A stretch of DNA of 64,000 nt from positions 248,001-312,000 of the forward strand of contig NZ_JBGCUE010000004.1 of the NCBI RefSeq assembly GCF_041102575.1, read 5' to 3'. The DNA comes from Tenuifilum sp. 4138str (GTDB lineage: Bacteria > Bacteroidota > Bacteroidia > Bacteroidales > Tenuifilaceae). Each line of letters starts with the position of its first letter. Within the stretch, counting starts at the first letter, position 1. This document shows positions 20,307 through 30,617 of this stretch, piece by piece. The notes under the pieces were generated by a model. The model did no database searches. It saw only the letters and a program-made list of their open reading frames with translations, and was not told the origin of the DNA. Position numbers and translations under genes: made by a program.

Positions 20307-21545
20307 ATGGAGAATCTGAACTTAATTGATTCGTTTCTGGAGTTTAAGGAACTCAAGAATATTGACAGGCCAACCATGATGAGTGTGCTTGAGGATGTTT
20401 TCCGCAGCATGTTGGTTAAGCTTTACGGTTCCGACGATAACTTTGATATAATTATCAACATTGATAAGGGCGATTTTGTGATTTACCGTAACCGCGAGGT
20501 GGTTGAGGATGGTGCGGTAGAAGACCCAAATCGTCAGATTTCACTTTCCGACGCCCGCAAGATTGACGAGGATTACGAGGTTGGCGAGGAGGTTACTTCG
20601 GAGGTTTCGCTCTCAGAGTTTGGACGCAGGGCCATTCTGGCGCTTCGCCAAAACCTTACATCGCGAATCATGGAGCTGGAGCGCAACAACCTTTACAGTA
20701 AGTACAAGGATAGAATTGGCGAAATAATTACCGGCGAGGTTTACCAGGTTTGGAAAAAGGAAATCCTGGTACTTGACGATGAGGGCAACGAGCTAATTCT
20801 ACCTAAAAGTGAGCAGATCCCTTCCGATTTCTACCGCAAAGGCGATAGCATCCGTGCAGTGGTTTACAAGGTAGAGATGCGTAATAACACCCCTCAAATC
20901 ATACTTTCAAGAACGGCTAATGCTTTTCTGGAACGACTATTTGAGCTTGAGGTGCCCGAGATTTTCGATGGCTTGATCACCATTAAAAAGATTGTTCGTA
21001 TACCGGGCGAAAGGGCAAAGGTTGCCGTAGAATCGTACGATGAGCGTGTCGACCCCGTTGGTGCCTGTGTGGGTATGAAGGGTAGCCGAATACACGGAAT
21101 TGTTCGTGAGCTAAGGAACGAAAGCATCGATGTAATAAACTACACCACAAACACCCAGCTGTTTATACAGCGTGCCTTAAGCCCTGCTAAAATTACGTCC
21201 ATTAAGATTGATGAGGAAAACAAACGTGCCGAGGTTTACCTAAAACCATCGGAAGTATCGCTGGCCATTGGTAAGGGTGGATACAACATCAAGCTGGCAA
21301 GCCAGCTTACCGGTTACGAGATTGATGTTTACCGCGAATCGGCTGCTGAGGACGAGGAAGATGTTAGCATCGATGAATTTGTTGACGAGATTGACGAGTG
21401 GATAATTGATGTTCTGAAAGGTATTGGTTGTGATACAGCCAAGAGCGTACTTGAGATTCCATTCGATGAGCTTGTAAAACGTACTGACCTCGAGGAGGAA
21501 ACCGTTAAGGAAATCATAAGAATTTTGAAGTCAGAGTTTGAATAG
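20307..21545 (+). CDS. nusA: Transcription termination/antitermination protein NusA
   Basis: NusA binds RNA polymerase and controls pausing, termination and antitermination. The 412-residue protein has the N-terminal polymerase-binding domain (1-130), an S1 domain (about 135-200, GEIITGEVYQVWK), KH1 with VGACVGMKGSRIHGIVREL (about 250) and KH2 with SLAIGKGGYNIKLASQLTGYEIDV (about 320-345). A short acidic and helix-hairpin-helix tail (LKGIGCDTAKSVLEIP) ends it. This matches the Bacteroidota form, which lacks the two AR repeats of E. coli NusA. It begins 26 nt after rimP and is followed by infB. Confidence 0.96.
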   Translation: MENLNLIDSFLEFKELKNIDRPTMMSVLEDVFRSMLVKLYGSDDNFDIIINIDKGDFVIYRNREVVEDGAVEDPNRQISLSDARKIDEDYEVGEEVTSEVSLSEFGRRAILALRQNLTSRIMELERNNLYSKYKDRIGEIITGEVYQVWKKEILVLDDEGNELILPKSEQIPSDFYRKGDSIRAVVYKVEMRNNTPQIILSRTANAFLERLFELEVPEIFDGLITIKKIVRIPGERAKVAVESYDERVDPVGACVGMKGSRIHGIVRELRNESIDVINYTTNTQLFIQRALSPAKITSIKIDEENKRAEVYLKPSEVSLAIGKGGYNIKLASQLTGYEIDVYRESAAEDEEDVSIDEFVDEIDEWIIDVLKGIGCDTAKSVLEIPFDELVKRTDLEEETVKEIIRILKSEFE

Positions 21546-21601
21546 TTTTGCCATTAGTTTAGTTTTGCAAAGTAATAAATAAATCAGGGGAAGAAGCCTT
21601 T

Positions 21602-24523
21602 ATGACAAGCGATAAAAAAATCAGGCTCAGTAAGCTGGCAAAAGAGTTTAACGTTGGCGTGGGAACACTGGTAGAGTTTCTCCACAAGCGTGGTTACGAT
21701 GTGGAAAACAATCCCAACGCTAAGGTTGACCAGGATGTTGTCACCATTCTTGAGAAAGAGTTTGGTAGCGAGCTAGACCTTAAGAAAAAAACTGAGCAAC
21801 AAAAGGAAAACCTTAAGGCTTTAAGGGATAAAAAGAAAACAATATCTATCGACGATATTGAAAAGGACGAGGATGATTTCTCCGATGAGCCATCGGACGA
21901 TGAGATAATCATTAAAACAAACACAATTGAAACGGCTACCCCAACCATAGAGGTCGAAAAACCTAAAATCGACCTTAAGGTAAAGGGTAAGATTGACCTC
22001 GATACTTTAGGCAAAAAGCCTAAAGAGCCTAAACCCGAGCCTAAGCCTGAGGAAAAGCCTACGCCCGTAAAGGAGCAACCTTCGACCCCAAAAGAGGAAA
22101 AAGAAGCTAAGCCAAAGCAGGATGAGGTTATTAAACCCAATGTTAAGGTTGAAGCCCCTAAGGTAGTTGGCAAAATTGATATCGAAAAGGCTGGAAAAAC
22201 CCATACAAAGGAGGCGCATCGCCCTCATCAAAAGGACGAAAAGCCACAACCCACCAAGGAGGTTATTAAGAAACCTGCCGTTGAGGCTGAAAAGGGAACC
22301 CCAGCTGAACCCGAGGTTACTGCCAGAACTCAGGAAACAGAGCCTGAGGTTTACAGGGCCGAGGTTGAAAAACTCTCAGGACCAACCATCAAGGGTAAAA
22401 TTGACCTCAGCCGCTTTGAGGTAAAGAAAAAACCTGTTGCCTCATCGTCCGATTTCGATAAGGAGGGAAAGAAGAAAAAACGGAAACGTATCAAAAAGGG
22501 CGATAAGGTAGGCATTGACCAACCCCAGGAGGTAAAGGTTGATAAGGAAGCCAACAAGGACGACTTTAAAGCCAAAAAGCTCAAAAAGAAGAATAAAAAG
22601 AAAATAATTAGACCTGAGGTTGACGAGGAAGAGGTTCAGCGTCAAATTAAGGAAACCCTTGCAAGGTTAACCACCAAAGGGAAGACCAAAAGTTCCAAGT
22701 ATCGCCGTGAGAAACGTGAGATACTTAGCGCCCGTCAGCGCGAGGAACTTGAACGCCAGGAGCAGGAAAAGCAGGTGCTCAAGGTTTCAGAGTTTGTTTC
22801 GGCCAATGAGCTATCTGCCATGATGAACGTTCCCGTAACCGATGTTATTGATGTGTGCATGAACCTGGGCCTGATGGTTTCCATTAACCAACGCCTCGAT
22901 GCCGAGACCATGGCTCTGGTTGCCGATGAATTTGGCTATAAGGTTGAGTTTGTAAGCGTTGATGTTCAGGAGGTTATCAAGGAGGAGGAAGAGGACAAAC
23001 CTGAAGATTTGAAACCACGCCCACCCATTGTAACCGTAATGGGTCACGTTGACCATGGTAAAACATCGCTGCTCGACTATATAAGACACACAAACGTAAT
23101 TGCCGGTGAGGCTGGTGGTATTACCCAGCATATTGGTGCATACAGCGTTGAGCTTGAGGATGGACGTAAGATTACATTCCTCGATACTCCCGGTCACGAG
23201 GCATTCACCGCCATGCGCGCCCGTGGAGCAAAGCTTACCGACGTTGCTATTATTGTGGTTGCCGCCGACGATGCGGTGATGCCCCAAACCGTTGAGGCAA
23301 TAAACCATGCCAGTGCTGCCGGTGTTCCCATTGTTTTTGCCATCAACAAGATTGATAAGCCAACTGCCGACCCCGAGCGTATTAAAGGGGAACTGGCAAA
23401 CATGAACTACCTGGTTGAGGACTGGGGAGGTAAATACCAGTGCCAGGAAATTTCGGCAAAACAAGGCTTAAATGTCGATAAACTGCTGGAAAAGGTGCTG
23501 CTTGAAGCGGAGCTTAAGGACCTGAAGGCTAACCCTAACAGGCGTGCTTCCGGAACCGTTATTGAGTCAGCTCTCGATAAGGGTAGGGGGTATGTTGCTA
23601 CCGTTCTTGTTCAGAACGGAACCCTACACCAGGGCGATATCATGCTGGCCGGAATATACTATGGTCACGTAAAAGCCATGTTCAACGAACGCGGTCAGCG
23701 AATACAGGAAGCAGGTCCAGCTACTCCCGTTCAGGTGATTGGTTTAAACGGCGCCCCACAGGCTGGCGATTACTTTAACATTCTCGACTCCGACCGTGAG
23801 GCTCGCGAAATTGCAAACAAGCGCGAGCAGCTGGTGCGCATGCAAAGCATGAAAACTAAGAAGCACATCACCCTCGACGAGATTGGTCGCCGTATTGCCA
23901 TTGGTAACTTCAAGGAACTTAACCTGGTTGTGAAGGGCGATGTGGACGGTTCAATAGAAGCGCTATCCGACTCCCTGATCAAGCTCTCAACCGAGCAGGT
24001 ACAGGTTAACGTAATACATAAGGCAGTAGGTCAGATTTCCGAATCGGATATCCTGCTTGCAGCAGCATCAAACGCCATTGTAATTGGCTTCCAGGTTCGC
24101 CCATCGGCCGGTGCCCGTAAGCTAGCCGAGAAGGAGGAAATTGATATACGTCTGTACTCCATCATCTACGATGCCATTAACGAGATTAAGGATGCCATTG
24201 AGGGTATGCTTGCCCCTGAGATTAAGGAGGAGATTACCGGATCGGCCGAGGTGCTTGAAACATTCAAGATTACCAAGGTTGGAACAGTGGCCGGATGTAT
24301 TGTTCGTGAAGGAAAAATCTCGCGCAGCAATAAGGTTCGTCTTATCCGCGATGGTATTGTAATCTACACCGGCGAACTTGAATCGCTCAAGCGCTTCAAG
24401 GACGATGTTCGTGAGGTTTCATCGGGCTTTGAGTGTGGATTAAATATCAAGAACTTTAACGACATCAAGGTTGGCGATATTGTTGAGGGATTCCAGGAGG
24501 TTGAGGTTAAACGAAAACTCTAA
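21602..24523 (+). CDS. infB: Translation initiation factor IF-2
   Basis: IF-2 is the GTPase that brings fMet-tRNA to the 30S subunit. The 973-residue protein has a small N-terminal domain (1-55), a long low-complexity Lys/Glu/Pro-rich linker (about 60-370), and the conserved GTPase core: [12 protein letters not shown] (G1), DTPGHEAFT (G3) and NKIDK (G4), around residues 480-590. The C-terminal domains C1 and C2 follow. The long charged linker is normal for Bacteroidota. It closes the rimP-nusA-infB operon and is followed by a strong terminator. Many reading frames in its linker region on both strands are shadows. Confidence 0.97.
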   Translation: MTSDKKIRLSKLAKEFNVGVGTLVEFLHKRGYDVENNPNAKVDQDVVTILEKEFGSELDLKKKTEQQKENLKALRDKKKTISIDDIEKDEDDFSDEPSDDEIIIKTNTIETATPTIEVEKPKIDLKVKGKIDLDTLGKKPKEPKPEPKPEEKPTPVKEQPSTPKEEKEAKPKQDEVIKPNVKVEAPKVVGKIDIEKAGKTHTKEAHRPHQKDEKPQPTKEVIKKPAVEAEKGTPAEPEVTARTQETEPEVYRAEVEKLSGPTIKGKIDLSRFEVKKKPVASSSDFDKEGKKKKRKRIKKGDKVGIDQPQEVKVDKEANKDDFKAKKLKKKNKKKIIRPEVDEEEVQRQIKETLARLTTKGKTKSSKYRREKREILSARQREELERQEQEKQVLKVSEFVSANELSAMMNVPVTDVIDVCMNLGLMVSINQRLDAETMALVADEFGYKVEFVSVDVQEVIKEEEEDKPEDLKPRPPIVTVMGHVDHGKTSLLDYIRHTNVIAGEAGGITQHIGAYSVELEDGRKITFLDTPGHEAFTAMRARGAKLTDVAIIVVAADDAVMPQTVEAINHASAAGVPIVFAINKIDKPTADPERIKGELANMNYLVEDWGGKYQCQEISAKQGLNVDKLLEKVLLEAELKDLKANPNRRASGTVIESALDKGRGYVATVLVQNGTLHQGDIMLAGIYYGHVKAMFNERGQRIQEAGPATPVQVIGLNGAPQAGDYFNILDSDREAREIANKREQLVRMQSMKTKKHITLDEIGRRIAIGNFKELNLVVKGDVDGSIEALSDSLIKLSTEQVQVNVIHKAVGQISESDILLAAASNAIVIGFQVRPSAGARKLAEKEEIDIRLYSIIYDAINEIKDAIEGMLAPEIKEEITGSAEVLETFKITKVGTVAGCIVREGKISRSNKVRLIRDGIVIYTGELESLKRFKDDVREVSSGFECGLNIKNFNDIKVGDIVEGFQEVEVKRKL

Positions 24524-25031
24524 CCATTAAATACATAAACAGAAAGGGTTGCGTAGCAACCCTTTTTTCGTTTACCCTTTAAACCAGCGGAAAGCAGGTT
24601 TACCTTTATGGTATTCAGTAAGCAGTAGTTTTGGCTTTTAGTATTTGGTTGATTTAAAACAAATCTGTGTTTGTATTTGCTGTCAGCTAACAACAATCAT
24701 GCATAAACTTAACCTGTAATCCTGAGCGTAGCAAAGGATATCTATTTATATATCGTTTAATAATGTTTCGGTGGAATCTATCAGGATATATAGGGACTCA
24801 ACATGAAAAATCTCCCTAACTAAAAGACTATGACTTTTTTTCGATTTTCGCAGGGCCAGAAATAAGCAGAAACAACACGCTAATTCATTCAAAAACACGA
24901 ATTCGTTAAATTGATTCCCTAATTTTTTTTCATCCCTTCATTCACTTCCCGCCAAGTAGTCTAATTCTAAATTACACCTTGCTGTTGCTTGTAGTTTCTT
25001 TTTGGCTTAACTTAAGGCAAAAATCTTGAGT
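24524..25031. other. Intergenic region between infB and the formate dehydrogenase genes
   Basis: The 508 nt hold the infB terminator (24543-24568) and a CCTGAGCGTAGCAAAGGA motif at 24721-24738 that recurs elsewhere in the window (near 41513 and, inverted, near 61978). I see no gene or clear promoter in the remainder, which is AT-rich. Confidence 0.5.
24543..24568 (+). terminator. Intrinsic terminator of the rimP-nusA-infB operon
   Basis: AAAGGGTTGC and GCAACCCTTT pair around a GTA loop and run into a T tract, 19 nt after the infB stop codon. Confidence 0.9.
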
Positions 25032-25493
25032 ATGGAGGTTGAAAAGATACTCAGCAAATATCCAAGACGAAAGGATTACCTACTGGAAATCCTGCACGAT
25101 ATCCAGAACCATAGCACCAAAAATTTCATTCCTGAGGAGGCTGTTCAAAGGGTTGCAGAGCATTTAAATATCAAAAAGGCACAGGTTTATGGGGTTATTG
25201 GGTACTACTCCATGTTAAGCATTAAACCGCGCGGAAGGTATGTTATTCGTGTATGTGCCTCGCCAATCTGCAACATGATGGGTAGCTGTAGCCTTTTGGA
25301 TTACCTTAAACAAAAACTTGGTGTTGAGCTGGGCGAAACCTCAGCCGATGGACTTTTTACCCTTGAAACATCGGAGTGCTTAGGCAACTGCGCTGCGGCA
25401 CCGGCCATGATGGTAAATCAGGAAATGTACGGTAAACTTACGCCGGAAATGATCGATAGCCTGCTGGAACACTACTCCCGGCAAACCAAATAA
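25032..25493 (+). CDS. NuoE-like [2Fe-2S] subunit of NAD-linked formate dehydrogenase
   Basis: The 153-residue protein is a thioredoxin-like ferredoxin of the NuoE/HoxE/FdsG family. The four cluster ligands are in CASPICNMM (about residue 77) and ECLGNCAAAP (about residue 117). It passes electrons between the FMN-containing NuoF-like subunit and the larger complex. I chose the ATG at 25032; the in-frame TTG six bases earlier is less likely. The gene starts a three-gene operon with the NuoF-like and molybdenum subunits, spaced 11 and 2 nt, typical for a soluble NAD-dependent formate dehydrogenase. Confidence 0.88.
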   Translation: MEVEKILSKYPRRKDYLLEILHDIQNHSTKNFIPEEAVQRVAEHLNIKKAQVYGVIGYYSMLSIKPRGRYVIRVCASPICNMMGSCSLLDYLKQKLGVELGETSADGLFTLETSECLGNCAAAPAMMVNQEMYGKLTPEMIDSLLEHYSRQTK

Positions 25494-25504
25494 AACCGAA
25501 TGTT

Positions 25505-26758
25505 ATGCTCAAAGAATACCGAATAGCCTTACGGAATTCGGGGCTTATTAACCCTGAAAGTATCGATGAGTTCATTGCAGCCGATGGCTACCAGGCTTTA
25601 CGTAAGGCCCTGAAAAGTGAACCCCTTGGAATTTACGAGGAGATTTACGATTCCGGGTTGCGTGGCCGTGGTGGTGCGGGTTTTCCTACCGGGGCAAAGG
25701 AAAAAGCTGCTGCCGTAATCTGCTCCGATTGCGAAAAGTATGTGATTTGCAACGCCGATGAGGGCGAGCCTGGCACCTTTAAGGATAGGATTATCATGGA
25801 AACCGACCCGCATTCGCTAATCGAAGGGTTGGTTATTGCTGCTTACAGCATTGGCGCGCACAAGGGGTTCGTTTATATCAGGGGTGAGTATGAGCTAAGT
25901 ATCCAAAGGGTTCAGAATGCTATTGAGCAGGCCTATGGCCGTGGGTTTCTGGGTAAGAATATTTTGGGCAGCGGATTCGATTTCGACCTAGAAGTTCGGC
26001 GTGGTGCAGGCTCCTACCTTTGCGGTGAGGAGCTAACCCTGATTGAGTCAGTTGAGGGGAAAAGGGGTTACCCGCGTATTAAGCCCCCTTACCCTGCCGA
26101 GAAGGGGCTTTGGGGCTCACCTACCCTAATCAACAACGTTGAAACACTTGCAAACTTCCCAGCAATTATTCTGAATGGGGCAAAGTGGTACCGCTCCCTT
26201 GGAACCGAAAATTCGCCCGGTACTAAAATTTTTACCATTAGCGGCGATGTAAATAAGCCCGGATTCTATGAGTTTCCAATGGGAATCACTTTAAGGGAGT
26301 TAATCTACGATGTGGCAGGTGGCATTAGGAATGGAAAACCTTTTGGGGCTGCGCTAATAGGCGGCGCTGCTGGCACGTTCGCTTCGGAGCAACACTTAGA
26401 TGTGCCCATGGGCTACGATAAGCTTCGCGAGGTTGGACTAACCCTTGGCTCGGGTGCTGTAATAGTTATGGATGGCACTCGCAACCTAAACCAAACCATG
26501 CTATCAATACTTAAATTCTTTAAGCATGAAAGCTGCGGCAAGTGTATTCCATGTAGGGTGGGAACGACTCAACTCCACAACACGCTTAAAGATAGTTTGG
26601 CGCAGCAAAGCTTCAACAACAACCAAGTTTACCCTGAACTTATAAGGCAAGCCGAGCTGATTGCGCGTACATCGCTTTGTCCGCTTGGCCAATCACCAAT
26701 TCTCCCCCTAAAAAGTTTATGGGAACACATACTGGTAAAACAAACTGCAAATAAGTAG
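25505..26758 (+). CDS. NuoF-like FMN/NADH-binding subunit of NAD-linked formate dehydrogenase
   Basis: The 417-residue protein is of the NuoF/HoxF/FdsB family. It has the NADH-binding GLRGRGGAGFPTGAK (about residues 50-65), the FMN-binding YVICNADEGEPGTFKDR (about 80-95) and GAGSYLCGEELTLIESVEG (about 160-180), and the [4Fe-4S] ligands in ESCGKCIPCRVG plus a Cys in TSLCPLG. It should exchange electrons with NAD(H). There are no extra N- or C-terminal ferredoxin domains as in electron-bifurcating HydB, so simple NAD reduction is more likely than bifurcation. It lies between the NuoE-like and catalytic genes. Confidence 0.92.
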   Translation: MLKEYRIALRNSGLINPESIDEFIAADGYQALRKALKSEPLGIYEEIYDSGLRGRGGAGFPTGAKEKAAAVICSDCEKYVICNADEGEPGTFKDRIIMETDPHSLIEGLVIAAYSIGAHKGFVYIRGEYELSIQRVQNAIEQAYGRGFLGKNILGSGFDFDLEVRRGAGSYLCGEELTLIESVEGKRGYPRIKPPYPAEKGLWGSPTLINNVETLANFPAIILNGAKWYRSLGTENSPGTKIFTISGDVNKPGFYEFPMGITLRELIYDVAGGIRNGKPFGAALIGGAAGTFASEQHLDVPMGYDKLREVGLTLGSGAVIVMDGTRNLNQTMLSILKFFKHESCGKCIPCRVGTTQLHNTLKDSLAQQSFNNNQVYPELIRQAELIARTSLCPLGQSPILPLKSLWEHILVKQTANK

Positions 26759-26760
26759 CT

Positions 26761-29484
26761 ATGGCTAAAGTAAAGATACATATTGATGGTAAGGAGGTGC
26801 TGGCAACCGAGGGTGCCAACTTGTTACACCAAGCACGGCTTAACGGTTTCAACATACCCGGCCTATGCTATCACCATAAATTAACACCTACTGGGGCCTG
26901 CCGTTTATGTCTGGTTAAGGTTGAGGGACAACGGGGCATGGTTGCATCGTGCACCCTTGCCGTAAAAGAGGGAATGAATATTGTTGCCTTTGACCAGGAA
27001 CTGGAGGAAACCCGTCGTTTCCTTTTGGACTATTTGGTAAGCGAGCAAAACACCCAATACGATGGCACCTATCCCGATGAGCTCAGGGAGCTAATGCTAA
27101 GGTATGGGCTCGATAAGCCAGAAAACCGATTCTTTAAACCGGTTAAACCTCATGTTGAGTTTAGGGTTGATAGTTCCTCGCCCGTGCTTACCTATGACCC
27201 TTCAAAGTGCATAAAGTGCTTTAGGTGCATAAAGGCTTGTGACGAGGTGCAGGGGAAAAATGTGCTGTCGTTCTATGAGCGGGGGTTGAATTCCTTTATA
27301 GTTGCAGGTACCGGAGTTTGGGGCGATAGCGAGTGCGATGGCTGTGGTGAGTGTATCCAGCTTTGCCCTACCGGAGCTATAGTGGAAAAACCCAACAGGG
27401 AAACCATAAATTTGGAAAAGGTTGAGAAAAGGGTTCGAACCACTTGTCCATATTGCGGTGTTGGATGCCAAATTGAGCTGCTGGTGCAGGATGGCAAGAT
27501 AGTTCGCAGCAATGGCGTAGAGGGAGTTCTACCAAACGATGGGCGGCTTTGCGTAAAGGGCCGATTTGGGTATGAGTTTGTTCACAGTCCCGAACGTCTC
27601 ACAAAACCCCTTATCCGTAAAAACGGTGAGCTTGTTGAGGCAACCTGGGACGAAGCTCTAACCCTGATTGCCACAAAGTTTAGTGAGTTAAAGGAAAAGT
27701 ATGGCCCCGATTCGCTGGCAGGCTATGCATCGGCCAAGTGCACCAATGAGGATAACTATATCTTCCAAAAGTTTATTAGAACGGTATTTGGAACCAACAA
27801 CATCGATTACTGTACCAGGCTTTGCCACGCTTCAACAGTAACGGCAATGCTAAAGTCCATTGGCGATGGCGCTGGTAGCAATTCCATTGAAGATTTTGAA
27901 ACCACCGATTGCCTGATTGTAACCGGCAACAATATCATTGAAACCCATCCCATTACTGCAACCTATGTTAAACGAGGAGCAGCAAAAGGGATGAAAATCA
28001 TTGTGATTGACCCTAAATGGACGCCCTTGGTTGCCTATGCCACCATCTGGCTACAACCCCGTTTGGGAACCGATGTGGCTCTGCTCAACGGAATGGTCAG
28101 GGAGATTATTGCTAACAACTGGGTTGACCACAGCTTTATTGAGAGCAGGGTGGAAGGGGGGATGCAGGCCTTCCTTGAGCTAAAGGAGCTAGTTGAAAAG
28201 TATACCCCTGAAGTCACCGAAAAAATTACGGGCGTTCCAGCTCAAAAAATCAAAGATGCCGCCCGAATATACGCAACTGCCAAAACTGCAATGGTTGCTA
28301 CGGGAATGGGCATGAGCCAGCAGGTTACAGGCACTCATAACGTGTTTAGTTTGCTTAACATGATACTCGTAACCGGGAAGATTGGGAAGGAGCGATGTGG
28401 GATTGACCCACCCCGTGGGCAAAATAATGTTCAGGGCGCTACCGATGTGGGATGTCATCCTGCCATGTATCCTGGGTATATTCCGGTTTCGGATGTTGAA
28501 AATAGACGTAAGGTGGCTCAGGTTTGGGGTGTGCCTTTCGAAAGGCTTTCCGATAGGCCAGGCCTTACAACCGTTGAAATCATTCAGGCCGCCTACCATG
28601 GCAAGATAAAAGGGCTTTACATTATGGGCGAAAACCCCATGATTAGCGATCCCAACCTTAACCATACCGAGGAGGCACTTCAAAAGCTTGATTTTTTGGT
28701 GGTACAGGATATTTTCCATACTGAGACTACCCGTTTTGCACATGTTGTGCTGCCCGCTTCATCGTGGGCGGAAAAGAACGGAACATTTGTTAACAGCGAT
28801 AGACGTGTGTTGCGGGTTCGCAAAGCGGTCGATTGTCCAGGCGATGCCCGTGAGGATTGGCGTATTATCCACGAACTAGCTGCCCGCATGGGCAAGCCCA
28901 TGCCTAACTACCGCAACGAGGCCGAGATATTCGACGAGCTGGCAATGGTAACCCCTATTATTGCGGGTATATCACATGCAAGGCTCGAGGAGCATGGAAT
29001 TCAGTGGCCATGTCCAACACCCGAACATCCGGGGACTTCAACTCTCTATACCGACAGGTTTAACACCCCTACCGGTAAGGCAAAACTTTTCCCAGTTGAG
29101 CATGTTGACCAAACCGAAAGGGCTACCCCTGAGTACCCATTTATTCTCAATTCGGGCAGAATACTTTACCACTACCATACCGGAACCATGAGCCGCAGGA
29201 ACAAGACACTTACCAACTTTACTAACCACCCCTATGTGATAATACACCCCAACGATGCATCGAAACTTGGTGTAAAAACTGGAGAAAGGGTAAGAATAAC
29301 CTCGTCGCGTGGAACCCTAGAGACCCAAGTACATATAGCCGATGAGGTGCTTGAGGGAGAACTTTTTATGCCCTGGCATTACACGGAGGCTCAGGTCAAC
29401 CGTTTAACCCGTGATGAGCTTGACCCATACAGCCGGATAGCTCCGTTTAAGATTTCGGCAGTTAAGGTTGAGGTGTTGAGCTAA
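26761..29484 (+). CDS. Molybdopterin-dependent formate dehydrogenase catalytic subunit (Cys type)
   Basis: The 907-residue protein oxidises formate to CO2 at a Mo- or W-bis-PGD centre. Domains in order: [2Fe-2S] ferredoxin (about 1-80; PGLCYHHKLTPTGACRLCLV), two [4Fe-4S] clusters (CIKCFRCIKACD and CDGCGECIQLCPTGA, about 150-210), then the molybdopterin oxidoreductase core starting at CPYCGVGC (about 225). The metal ligand is Cys in CTRLCHASTV, where E. coli FdhF has Sec. The His-ligated cluster motif found in NuoG is missing after the ferredoxin. With the upstream NuoE/F-like subunits this makes an NAD-linked soluble formate dehydrogenase. Its 3' end overlaps the convergent esterase gene by 23 nt. 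Confidence 0.92.
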   Translation: MAKVKIHIDGKEVLATEGANLLHQARLNGFNIPGLCYHHKLTPTGACRLCLVKVEGQRGMVASCTLAVKEGMNIVAFDQELEETRRFLLDYLVSEQNTQYDGTYPDELRELMLRYGLDKPENRFFKPVKPHVEFRVDSSSPVLTYDPSKCIKCFRCIKACDEVQGKNVLSFYERGLNSFIVAGTGVWGDSECDGCGECIQLCPTGAIVEKPNRETINLEKVEKRVRTTCPYCGVGCQIELLVQDGKIVRSNGVEGVLPNDGRLCVKGRFGYEFVHSPERLTKPLIRKNGELVEATWDEALTLIATKFSELKEKYGPDSLAGYASAKCTNEDNYIFQKFIRTVFGTNNIDYCTRLCHASTVTAMLKSIGDGAGSNSIEDFETTDCLIVTGNNIIETHPITATYVKRGAAKGMKIIVIDPKWTPLVAYATIWLQPRLGTDVALLNGMVREIIANNWVDHSFIESRVEGGMQAFLELKELVEKYTPEVTEKITGVPAQKIKDAARIYATAKTAMVATGMGMSQQVTGTHNVFSLLNMILVTGKIGKERCGIDPPRGQNNVQGATDVGCHPAMYPGYIPVSDVENRRKVAQVWGVPFERLSDRPGLTTVEIIQAAYHGKIKGLYIMGENPMISDPNLNHTEEALQKLDFLVVQDIFHTETTRFAHVVLPASSWAEKNGTFVNSDRRVLRVRKAVDCPGDAREDWRIIHELAARMGKPMPNYRNEAEIFDELAMVTPIIAGISHARLEEHGIQWPCPTPEHPGTSTLYTDRFNTPTGKAKLFPVEHVDQTERATPEYPFILNSGRILYHYHTGTMSRRNKTLTNFTNHPYVIIHPNDASKLGVKTGERVRITSSRGTLETQVHIADEVLEGELFMPWHYTEAQVNRLTRDELDPYSRIAPFKISAVKVEVLS

Positions 29485-30402
29485 GTAAAAACTCCAACGG
29501 GATACCTAAACGCTTACTCCATGCCTTTTCGCTGTGGTTTTCACCGGGAAAATACTTGGTAATCCAGCTATGACTATTGAACCCTTTTTTAACCATAATA
29601 CTATCAATCCTTTTCTGAATCTCTGGGTACATGGCGTCAAGGGTTTGATTGCCACAGTCAAAATAAACTTTATGGTTTTTGGGATTAGGTAATTTTTTGT
29701 TCAGGTACCTGATCATTGAGTTTGGGAAAGGATTATTTTCAGTGGTAAAAGAACCAACCCAATGGGTAGAAAGGCAGGCTGCACCCCCAAAAATTTTTGG
29801 GTATTCGCAAAGGGCATAAATTGAAATTAGTCCACCCATACTGCTTCCAGCAATAAAGGTATTTTCCCTGTTGGTGTAAACAGAATATCTTTTATCAATG
29901 TAGGGTTTAAGTTCTTTTACAATAAATTTCAGGTAATTATCGGATTGGGGCTGAAAACATCCTTCTGTTCTGCCTACCCTTTTCAGCTGAGCATTAATGG
30001 TGTCTTTTTCAGCTTGCGAAAGTTTTTCGAATGGTTTTTGTGGGAAATAGTCCTGGTGTCGGGTTTTGCCCCCATTCCAAATGCCTACCACGATAAATTT
30101 TTGACTCTGTATTCTGCCATCAAAACCGATGCAACATCATCAATTTCCCAAGCCTGCTTGTTCCAGGTAGTGGTTGAGTCGTAAAGCATTTGCCCATCAT
30201 GCATGTAAAGTACGGCATACTTTTTTGAGGAAGAGTAGTTGACGGGTAGCCAAATATCGATATTTCTTGAACTAATAAACCTTGATGGGAAATTCTCAAC
30301 TCGCTCAATCGTTCCACTCGCTACTTGCGGTAGTGAATTTTGTGCTTGAATAGTTGATGACAGCAATAGAATAAAAACTGTTGAGTTCAACCCTCCCTTC
30401 AT
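29462..30402 (-). pseudogene. Esterase (alpha/beta-hydrolase, PF00756-like) broken by a frameshift
   Basis: Two overlapping minus-strand frames make one esterase. The first (30402 down to 30085) has a signal peptide and the N-terminal half, including YAVLYMHDGQMLYD, and then stops. The second (30091 down to 29462) resumes at once with VGIWNGG and the catalytic Ser in GSSMGG, then His in GENHSEKAW. Near 30098-30102 the minus strand has AAAAA; one more A would join the frames to give ...RVKKFIVVGIWNGG and a normal protein of about 310 residues. It may be a recent pseudogene, a phase-variable run or a sequencing error. If intact, it would be a secreted esterase of the Fes/feruloyl-esterase type. 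Confidence 0.8.
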
Positions 30403-30564
30403 GTCTTATTTATTTTGTACTACAAATTTAGTTATGTTACCTGAGATGCTATGAACTTTTAATGTTTTTGCTTTATAATGAGGATTAAATAAAAAACTAT
30501 TGGGAGCTCATTAACTTGTAATTCGTAAGAAAGTTGGAACTATGCACCAGTGGAGTTAAAGAAA

Positions 30565-30595
30565 AATCGCACGCGATCACCTGACGCGTGCGATT
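30565..30595 (-). terminator. Intrinsic terminator
   Basis: AATCGCACGCG and CGCGTGCGATT form an 11-bp stem with a 9-nt loop, followed by a T tract on the minus strand. It lies 23 nt beyond the stop of the small envelope protein gene. Confidence 0.8.
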
Positions 30596-30617
30596 AAAAT
30601 AAATGTTTTGCTAATTA

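Noticed and set aside
21694-22645. Long serine- or leucine-rich frames antisense to the infB linker
   Set aside because: They arise from the Lys/Glu/Pro-rich codon pattern of IF-2 and have no independent support.
27425-27445. GGGTTCGAACC as a possible tRNA T arm
   Set aside because: It lies inside the formate dehydrogenase coding region and the flanks do not fold into a cloverleaf.
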